Positions 1-4,382 of a stretch of DNA of 5,138 nt are shown one piece after another (position 1 is the stretch's first letter; each line of letters begins with the position of its first letter). The notes under the pieces are model-generated. The model made no database searches. It was not told the DNA's origin and saw only the letters and a list, made by a program, of their open reading frames with translations. The stretch is from the NCBI GenBank assembly GCA_023448955.1, contig JAEXJU010000074.1, forward strand, positions 1-5,138, in the 5' to 3' direction. Both the position numbers and the translations under genes were made by a program. The DNA comes from Bacteroidota bacterium. Lineage in GTDB: Bacteria; Bacteroidota; Bacteroidia; Flavobacteriales; Weeksellaceae.

Positions 1-533
1 GCTAAAAGCTGTGATGCTAAATTCGTGTCCGTTAAAGAAGGTGCAATCGCATTCACTCTGATTTTCTGTGCCGAAAATTCCGCCGCCAGACTTTTCGTAA
101 GACCTTCCACGGCATTTTTACTCGCCGCAATCGAAGCGTGAAAAGGCATTCCCAGTTTTGCTGCCACTGAGCTGAAAAGCACAACAGAAGCACTTTCCGA
201 CTTTTTAAGATTCGGCAATAGTTTCTGAATAATTTTTACCGCTCCCAAAACATTAATTTCAAAATCATTCTTAAAATCATCCACAGAAAGTCGGTTAAAA
301 GGTTTCAGATTAATACTTCCCGGTGCATAAACCAATCCGTCCACAATTTCCGGAAAACTGATTTCATCTAAATTTCCCGAAAGAATATCCATTGTGTGGA
401 ATTCAATATTCGGATGATTCAGTTCAGGATTTTCCGTTCTGGAAATTCCAATGATTTTGTGTTGTTCTGCAAGGATTTTTGCCGCTGCCAGTCCAATTCC
501 TTTTCCGCAACCGATGATGACGATATTTTTCAT
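1..533 (-). CDS. Short-chain dehydrogenase/reductase family protein, lacking the catalytic Tyr; C-terminus cut by window edge
   Basis: An open frame of 177 codons runs from ATG at 533 off the left edge; about 50-60 C-terminal residues are missing if the protein has a usual length near 230. Seen: a Rossmann start with GCGKGIG at residues 8-14 (SDR dinucleotide-binding glycine motif), an acidic residue D49 after the third strand, YAPG at 69-72 in the place of the usual NNAG, N94 in EINVLG, the Ser pair at 121-122, K139, and RVNAIAP at 159-165. The YxxxK motif is altered: the residue four before K139 is Ile135, so the general acid/base Tyr is absent while Ser122, Lys139 and Asn94 remain. It may therefore be a non-oxidoreductase SDR, or use unusual chemistry; the substrate is unknown. 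The start is chosen because the glycine motif follows after seven residues and the leader is A-rich. It is the last gene seen of the photolyase neighbourhood, 203 bp downstream of the DUF2805 gene, so it may be transcribed separately. Family assignment is certain, function is not. Confidence 0.9.
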   Translation of the reverse strand, partial: MKNIVIIGCGKGIGLAAAKILAEQHKIIGISRTENPELNHPNIEFHTMDILSGNLDEISFPEIVDGLVYAPGSINLKPFNRLSVDDFKNDFEINVLGAVKIIQKLLPNLKKSESASVVLFSSVAAKLGMPFHASIAASKNAVEGLTKSLAAEFSAQKIRVNAIAPSLTDTNLASQLL

Positions 534-579
534 AATGTTTTTGTTTTATTTTTTTGAACACGAAGATTTTATTTCTAAA

Positions 580-603
580 CACTTCGACAAGCTCAGTGTG
601 ACA
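580..603. repeat. Putative dispersed repeat with CTTCGACAAGCTCAGTG core
   Basis: The stretch contains the core CTTCGACAAGCTCAGTG flanked by CA and TGACA, and its ends can pair weakly (ACACT with AGTGT). I recognise this string from memory as one recurring between genes in flavobacterial genomes. Only one copy is in the window, so its repetitive nature is recollection and not shown here. It lies in the leader of the SDR gene, about 47 nt upstream of its ATG. Confidence 0.45.
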
Positions 604-630
604 TCTCTAATACTATTCACTTAATAATCT

Positions 631-710
631 GAATTGTCGGACTAAGCTTATTAAAGTCTTTATTCACAAAGCTTTTTTGCTCTTTGATAAAACTTATCTT
701 CAGACAATTC
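631..710. repeat. Imperfect long inverted repeat between the DUF2805 and SDR genes
   Basis: Perfect 8-bp ends (GAATTGTC at 631-638, GACAATTC at 703-710) continue inward as an imperfect match: TAAGCTTATTAAAG on the left resembles TAAGTTTTATCAAAG read from the right arm on the opposite strand. CAAAG and CTTTG near the centre can pair as well. The whole could fold as an imperfect hairpin of about 80 nt in the minus-strand transcript, between the DUF2805 stop and the SDR start. No U-tract follows, so it is not a standard intrinsic terminator. It could be a decayed miniature mobile element or a 3'-end/attenuation structure. Confidence 0.45.
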
Positions 711-733
711 TTTTGTGCCTTTTGCGGTTAAAT
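711..733 (-). repeat. Dispersed repeat copy A (ATTTAACCGCAAA type), just after a stop codon
   Basis: Read on the minus strand the unit starts ATTTAACCGCAAAAGG and continues CACAAAAG. A second version lies at 4337-4381, with the same first 11 bases and the same CACAAAAG end but 20-21 extra bases between. Copy A begins 3 nt after the stop codon (737-739) of the DUF2805 gene. The role is unknown; the position suggests a 3'-untranslated element. Confidence 0.55.
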
Positions 734-736
734 CAA

Positions 737-1018
737 CTATCTTTTCGAGATTTTATTATTGCTGATAACCCGCTGTCTGCTGCATTTAAAGCGATTGATT
801 TCTTCGCTTCTTTTCTTCAGATGTTTCTGGCTCACTCCCGAATTCACTCTTTTTCGCCAAAGCTTAAAGCTCGATTCCTTCAGTTCCGAACGCATCAGTT
901 CAATCACTTCCGATTCGCTGATTCCGAACTGAAATTGTATCGCTTCAAACGGCGTTCGGTCCTCCCAAGCCATTTCGATGATTCTGTCGATTTGTTGTAT
1001 GTTTAGGTTTATATTCAT
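737..1018 (-). CDS. TIGR03643/DUF2805 family small protein
   Basis: The product is 93 residues, which looks full length. I recognise the family (TIGR03643, overlapping DUF2805) from DRIIEMAWEDRTPFEAI at about 11-27, the helix-turn-helix-like QFGISESEVIELM at about 30-42, SSFKLWRKRV at about 49-58 and the basic C-terminal FKCSRQR at about 77-83. It has no signal peptide, no membrane segment and a single Cys. The short helical, strongly basic make-up (many Lys and Arg after residue 45) would suit a nucleic-acid-binding protein, but this is inference; no member has a function known to me. The ATG at 1018 follows an A-rich leader, and a shorter start would remove conserved residues. It lies 160 bp downstream of the photolyase pair, separated by palindromes, so it may have its own promoter or use read-through. 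In my recollection this family often sits beside photolyase genes in marine and flavobacterial genomes, which fits this context. Confidence 0.85.
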   Translation of the reverse strand: MNINLNIQQIDRIIEMAWEDRTPFEAIQFQFGISESEVIELMRSELKESSFKLWRKRVNSGVSQKHLKKRSEEINRFKCSRQRVISNNKISKR

Positions 1019-1051
1019 TTTTTTATTTTGATAAACATTTAATCAATTGCG

Positions 1052-1067
1052 TCGGGCTTTAGCCCGA
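1052..1067. repeat. Palindrome TCGGGC-TTTA-GCCCGA
   Basis: This is a perfect 6-bp stem with a TTTA loop, in the gap upstream of the DUF2805 gene. It shares its GGCTTTAGCC core with 1090-1099 and with the inverted copy at 1119-1128. It belongs to a type of intergenic palindrome I associate with Chryseobacterium-like genomes. No T-tract follows on either strand, so it is not an intrinsic terminator. Confidence 0.65.
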
Positions 1068-1089
1068 TGTTGAAGTTTAATTTACAAAA

Positions 1090-1128
1090 GGCTTTAGCCG
1101 AAGTATATTTTAAGTTTTGGCTAAAGCC
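1090..1128. repeat. 10-bp inverted repeat of GGCTTTAGCC, 19-nt spacer
   Basis: GGCTTTAGCC at 1090-1099 and its exact reverse complement GGCTAAAGCC at 1119-1128 form a perfect pair. Each arm is itself a small hairpin with a TTTA loop; on the minus strand the right arm reads TTGGC-TTTA-GCCAA. The two can therefore fold separately or pair with each other. This looks like a head-to-head pair of the repeat at 1052-1067. Confidence 0.65.
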
Positions 1129-1150
1129 AATCATTTTATTTCTTTTTGCA

Positions 1151-1168
1151 AACGGGTTAAAACCCGTT
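1151..1168 (-). repeat. Palindrome AACGGGT-TTTA-ACCCGTT 10 nt after the photolyase stop
   Basis: Read on the minus strand this is a perfect 7-bp stem with the same TTTA loop as the neighbouring palindromes but a different stem. It starts 10 nt after the photolyase stop codon (1179-1181), so it would lie at the 3' end of the operon message. The following bases are A-rich rather than T-rich on the minus strand, so it could protect the 3' end but is not a typical intrinsic terminator. Confidence 0.6.
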
Positions 1169-1178
1169 CCTATTGATA

Positions 1179-2681
1179 TTAAATTCTTTTATTTTTAAAA
1201 AATAATTTAAGATTTTCAATAAATTCCTTCGCCGTCTTAAAATGCTGTTTTCGTTTTTCTTCAGGCATTTTCTCCAGTGTTCTCAGCATCATTCCCAATC
1301 TTGGATTTTTAGCAAAAAAAACTTTGTTATCATTGATGAAATTCCAAAAAAGCGCATCCCATTGTTCCGCCCATTCTCCATCGGGATAATCGCTCATCTT
1401 TTTAATATAATTGCTTCCGCTGATATACGGTTTCGTGCTCATCTTTCCGCCGTCTGAAAAACTGCTCATTCCGTACACATTCGGAACCATCACCCAGTCG
1501 TAGGAATCGATGAACATTTCCATAAACCATTGATAGACTTCATCCGGATTGAACTGGGCAAGATTCATAAAGTTGGCAAAGATCATCAGTCTTTCGATGT
1601 GATGGGCATAACCTGTTTTCAGGATTTTCTGAAGCGAACTGTCAATCGGGCTGATTCCTGTTTTGGCGGTGTAAAAAGACTCCGGAAGTTTTTGCTTGTG
1701 TTTCCAGTAATTTTTATTCCGCTGATACGTTCCCTGATAAACATAAACCCCGCGAACAAATTCTCTCCAACCCAAAATCTGGCGGACAAAACCTTCCAAA
1801 GAATTCACCGGAATATCATTTTCTTTTGCAAATGAAATCGCTTTTTCCAGCACATTTTCCGGCGTTAAAAGTCCGACATTCATTAACGGAGAAAGGACGC
1901 TGTGATGCAGAAAATGTTCCTTTTCCACGATGCTGTCCTCATAAACGCCAAATTCCAGAAAACGGTTTTCCAGAAACTGTTCCAGCCATTGTTCAGCTTC
2001 CTGAAAAGTAGTCGGGTAGAGCTGTTCATCCGTAAGCGTTCCGTAATTCTTTGCAAAATGCTTTTCGGTATATTGTTTTGCTTCCTCGTAAAATTCATTG
2101 TTTTTCGGAAAATGAATTGCGGGCGCTTTTTTATTTTTCGGATATTTTTTCCGGTTTTCGGTGTCGTACGTCCATTTTCCGCCTAAAGGTTTTCCGGCTT
2201 TCATCAGGATATTTCGGGTTATTCTCTGCTGTTTGTAAAAATCAGTCTGATGATAGGCTTTTTTACCTTCAAAATAATCTTTCAGGTCTTCTTTGCTGTT
2301 GATGAAGAGCGGACTATCCAAAATTTCGAGTTCCAGTTTTGTTTCCTTTAATCTTTTTTCCAGCCAGTTGTCGCAAACATCCGTTGTTTTTATCGTTGTA
2401 AAACTTTCTTTTTCAAGCTTCGGAATTAAATTTCTAATGTCCGAAAATTTCGATGAACTTTCAAAATATTCAACTTCAAAACCTGCCTTTTTTAATTCAG
2501 TTTCATAAAACTTCATTGTTGAACGGTGAAACGCAATCTTCTGTTGATGAAAAGAATACTGTTTAAAAAACAGAAATTCCTCTATCAAAAAGACAGGCTG
2601 ACTTTTATCCAGATAATCCGTATCCTCAAAAAGCTGATGCGGAAAAATCAGTTGGGCGGTATGTTTTACTGGTTTAGCCAT
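1179..2681 (-). CDS. Photolyase/cryptochrome of the FeS-BCP (PhrB, DPRP) family, without iron-sulfur ligands
   Basis: The product has 500 residues, the usual family length. The N-terminal antenna-type alpha/beta domain begins LIFPHQLF at 11-18. The helical FAD domain contains LEGFVRQILGWREFVRG (295-311), the family hallmark YAHHIERLM (358-366), then ANFMNLAQF, WVMVPNVYGM (396-405) and GGKMSTKPY (411-419). These identify the deoxyribodipyrimidine photolyase-related family: FAD- and usually lumazine-binding enzymes such as Agrobacterium PhrB, which repair (6-4) photoproducts, and the related photoreceptor CryB. The two His of YAHH match the active-site pair known in PhrB. Oddly, the only cysteine in the protein is C103, in the N-terminal domain. 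The four [4Fe-4S] cysteines of the family correspond to P345, P433, about E436 and about E439, and the loop SDYPDGEWAEQWDALFW is roughly ten residues shorter than the cluster loop I remember. The ATG at 2681 lies inside the end of the DASH gene (16-nt overlap), giving translational coupling. The family is near certain; repair versus signalling is open. Confidence 0.93.
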   Translation of the reverse strand: MAKPVKHTAQLIFPHQLFEDTDYLDKSQPVFLIEEFLFFKQYSFHQQKIAFHRSTMKFYETELKKAGFEVEYFESSSKFSDIRNLIPKLEKESFTTIKTTDVCDNWLEKRLKETKLELEILDSPLFINSKEDLKDYFEGKKAYHQTDFYKQQRITRNILMKAGKPLGGKWTYDTENRKKYPKNKKAPAIHFPKNNEFYEEAKQYTEKHFAKNYGTLTDEQLYPTTFQEAEQWLEQFLENRFLEFGVYEDSIVEKEHFLHHSVLSPLMNVGLLTPENVLEKAISFAKENDIPVNSLEGFVRQILGWREFVRGVYVYQGTYQRNKNYWKHKQKLPESFYTAKTGISPIDSSLQKILKTGYAHHIERLMIFANFMNLAQFNPDEVYQWFMEMFIDSYDWVMVPNVYGMSSFSDGGKMSTKPYISGSNYIKKMSDYPDGEWAEQWDALFWNFINDNKVFFAKNPRLGMMLRTLEKMPEEKRKQHFKTAKEFIENLKLFFKNKRI

Positions 2682-3964
2682 AATTTTCTGAATTCTTGGT
2701 TAGAATCATACATTTCTGCCTGTTTTTCAGGGTTAAAAGTCCGGTCACGATTATCATTTCCGACTCCGGCGAGATACATCCAGTTGCCGTAATTGCTGTG
2801 AACATCATAATCAATCAGCATTTCCTCAAAATACGCCGCTCCGATTCTCCAGTCCTGCTTTAGAATTTTGCAGAAATAGGATGCTACATTCTGTCGACCA
2901 CGATTGCTCATCCAACCTGTATTTTTCAGTTCAAGCATATTGGCATTCACGAAATCGGAATCCGTTTCTCCATCCTTCCATTTTTGAATCAATGTTTTAT
3001 TGTTTTCAGCGAAATACTTTTGATGATTAATTCCGCTTTTCCAGAAAATCAAATCTTTGTACTGTAAAGAAACATATCTGAAAAAATCCCGCCAGAGCAA
3101 TTCAAAAATCAACCAATACGTTGAATCATTGGCTCCGAATTCTTCCTCATATTTTTTTATCTCGTGGTAAATGGTTACCGCAGAAAGGCTTCCATCCGAC
3201 AGCCAAGCCGAAAATTTTGAACTGTAATCTGTTCCCACCAAACCGTTTCGGGTTTGCTTGTACTGACTCAGATTCTGTGTTTCCGAGAAATAATGATGCA
3301 ATCTTTTCAATGCTTCATTTTCTCCGCCCGAAAAAGGAAAAGCAGTTCTTTCGTCCGTTTCAAAATCTTCAAAACCGAGCAATTTTAACGAAATGGTATC
3401 ACTTTTAAAATGAATTTCCGGTTTATCGTACATCAAATCTTCCGATTCAAATTCAGGGCGAATCAGCAGATTTTTTTCAATTTTTTGTTTGAAACTTGTA
3501 AAAAGCATCGGAATTTTATCCAAAGTTTTAAAAACAAAAAGCGGATGAACCAGAAACTGAGAATACGATTTTTCCCAAACGGCGTTTGGAATTGCTTTTT
3601 CAATTTTAGCTTGTAAATCAACTTCTTCCTTCGTCCATTCTTCCTGACAGAAAATCTTCACGATTTCAAATTCCTCGGAAATTTCTTTAAAAATGTCTTC
3701 CGTTTTACCGTATTTAACTAAAAAAGGAATCTTCTGTTTCGCTAAATTCTGCTTTAAATTTTCTACACTTTCCAGCAAAAATTTTGCACGGTATTTTCCG
3801 ATTTTTCTGAAACCGAATTGTGTCTGAGCAAAAAATTCAGAGTCAAAAACATACACCGCAAGAAAAGGCAACTCTTCCTGCTTCACATTGTATAAGGATT
3901 CTGAATCTCTCGTTCTCAAATCTTTGGTGAACCAGAGGATGTTGATTTTTTGTTTTTCCGGCAT
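2666..3964 (-). CDS. DASH-type cryptochrome/photolyase
   Basis: The product is 432 residues from ATG 3964. DASH proteins bind FAD and a folate antenna and use blue/UV-A light to split cyclobutane pyrimidine dimers, mainly in single-stranded DNA. Seen: antenna domain start INILWFTKDLR (7-17); FSGGENEAL (211-219); FAD site YKQTRNGLVGTDYSSKFSAWL (235-255); ELLWRDFFRY (288-297, E288 and W291 matching the lesion-site Glu and Trp of E. coli photolyase); TGWMSNRGRQNVASY (349-363); DWRIGAAYFE (371-380); DYDVHSNYGNWMY (385-397), with N391 in the place of the Asn facing FAD N5. W372 and W395 are the inner electron-transfer Trps; no Trp is visible at the outer position (Y317 is nearest). A GTG at 4006 would extend it by 14 residues, but the conserved part begins at residue 7, so ATG 3964 is preferred. 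It overlaps DUF2256 by 49 nt and the next photolyase by 16 nt: one operon. Confidence 0.93.
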   Translation of the reverse strand: MPEKQKINILWFTKDLRTRDSESLYNVKQEELPFLAVYVFDSEFFAQTQFGFRKIGKYRAKFLLESVENLKQNLAKQKIPFLVKYGKTEDIFKEISEEFEIVKIFCQEEWTKEEVDLQAKIEKAIPNAVWEKSYSQFLVHPLFVFKTLDKIPMLFTSFKQKIEKNLLIRPEFESEDLMYDKPEIHFKSDTISLKLLGFEDFETDERTAFPFSGGENEALKRLHHYFSETQNLSQYKQTRNGLVGTDYSSKFSAWLSDGSLSAVTIYHEIKKYEEEFGANDSTYWLIFELLWRDFFRYVSLQYKDLIFWKSGINHQKYFAENNKTLIQKWKDGETDSDFVNANMLELKNTGWMSNRGRQNVASYFCKILKQDWRIGAAYFEEMLIDYDVHSNYGNWMYLAGVGNDNRDRTFNPEKQAEMYDSNQEFRKLWLNQ

Positions 3965-4071
3965 CTTTCGCTGCAATATTTTACTTCGTCCCAGTTTTTT
4001 TTCCACTTTTTCCGCCAGTTGAAAGGCAGTCCGCAGACTTCACAGATTTTGGAAGGTAATCCTGAAGGCAT
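3916..4071 (-). CDS. DUF2256 family small Cys-rich (putative zinc-binding) protein
   Basis: This 51-residue frame runs from ATG at 4071 to TGA at 3916-3918. The sequence starts MPSGLPSKICEVCGLPFNWR and continues KKWKKNWDEVKYCSERCRKNKK. The cysteine pairs are C10/C13 (CxxC) and C33/C37 (CxxxC), spaced as in a small zinc ribbon; with FNWRKKW and W..VKYCS.RCR this matches DUF2256. Zinc binding is inferred from the four Cys, and function is unknown. It is rich in Lys and Arg, so nucleic-acid contact is possible. As I recall, the family is typically encoded beside DASH photolyases, as here. It is the first gene of the unit. Its last 15 codons, after the second Cys pair, overlap the start of the DASH gene in another frame. 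The leader is A/T-rich with no Shine-Dalgarno. The overlap with a conserved gene on the same strand makes it easy to miss in automated calls. Confidence 0.88.
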   Translation of the reverse strand: MPSGLPSKICEVCGLPFNWRKKWKKNWDEVKYCSERCRKNKKSTSSGSPKI

Positions 4072-4110
4072 ATTTTTTATATTAAACTTTAATTCAAATA
4101 CAATTGTAAT

Positions 4111-4265
4111 ATTAACAGGTCGCTCCTACGGAGCTTCCTTTTTACGGCTTTCTATTTTCTATTAACAGTACATTCCTACGGAATTTTATGATGCTCCGGT
4201 AGGAGCTAACTGTTAATAGATAATGTTATTATAGAATGAGAGCTCCGTAGGAGCGACCTGTTAAT
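4111..4265. repeat. 155-bp nested palindromic element of four hairpin units (REP/BIME-like)
   Basis: The outer arms 4111-4135 and 4241-4265 are a perfect 25-bp inverted repeat. Inside, 4158-4169 and 4209-4220 form a perfect 12-bp inverted repeat. Four related units are visible, each made of ATTAACAG, three bases, and a small hairpin: GCTCC-TAC-GGAGC (4122-4134), ATTCC-TAC-GGAAT (4172-4184), GCTCC-GGTA-GGAGC (4193-4206) and GCTCC-GTA-GGAGC (4242-4254). The first two point right and the last two point left. No protein frame of note is inside. The design resembles REP/BIME elements, which are moved in trans by RAYT (IS200-like) transposases; no transposase is in the window. It sits 40 nt upstream of the DUF2256 start, so it borders the operon's promoter region. 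Confidence 0.8.
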
Positions 4266-4336
4266 GATTCATTTATTCCAACAAAATCGTTTTCAAACCT
4301 TTCGGCTCTTTTAATAACCTGTAATTCATCAAAATC

Positions 4337-4381
4337 TTTTGTGACTTTTGGCTCCGTCGAATCTTCGATTTGCGGTTAAAT
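4337..4381 (-). repeat. Dispersed repeat copy B (ATTTAACCGCAAA type) with inserted mini-palindrome
   Basis: On the minus strand it begins ATTTAACCGCA as in copy A (711-733) and ends with the shared CAAAAG-(T/G)-(C)-ACAAAA part, but a 20-base segment (4351-4370) separates the halves. That segment contains the palindrome TCGAA-GA-TTCGA (4357-4368). The unit begins 1 nt after the stop codon (4383-4385) of the ABC1 kinase gene, the same placement as copy A. The rest of the gap towards the nested palindrome (4266-4336) shows nothing I can name. Confidence 0.55.
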
Positions 4382-4382
4382 G

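Noticed and set aside
677..1006. A 109-codon plus-strand open frame over the DUF2805 gene
   Set aside because: It is antisense to a recognisable conserved family protein and has no family features of its own; it is a shadow of the minus-strand gene.
1151..1168. An intrinsic terminator after the photolyase gene
   Set aside because: The hairpin is good, but the minus-strand bases that follow are A-rich with no T-run, and the hairpin belongs to a repeat family; kept as a repeat only.
1052..1168. A CRISPR array, suggested by several repeats close together
   Set aside because: The units are only 10-18 bases, differ in stem sequence and orientation, and have no regular spacers; no cas gene is present.
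1883..2098. A 71-codon minus-strand frame within the FeS-BCP-family gene
   Set aside because: It lies wholly inside the 500-residue photolyase frame in another phase, without recognisable motifs or a plausible leader.
3965..4006. An upstream GTG start that would lengthen the DASH protein by 14 residues
   Set aside because: The added residues come from the region coding the DUF2256 Cys motif in another frame, and DASH homologues begin near the INILWFTKDLR strand; ATG 3964 suffices.
4095..4102. A possible Bacteroidota -7 promoter element (TGTATTTG on the minus strand) 24 nt upstream of the DUF2256 start
   Set aside because: It matches TAnnTTTG in all but one fixed position, but no TTTG or TTG is found at the -33 spacing, and such strings are common in AT-rich DNA.
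4111..4265. A miniature inverted-repeat transposon with terminal repeats and target duplication
   Set aside because: The outer 25-bp arms would fit, but I see no convincing direct duplication at the borders, and the inner units repeat the same motif, which fits a REP/BIME composite better.
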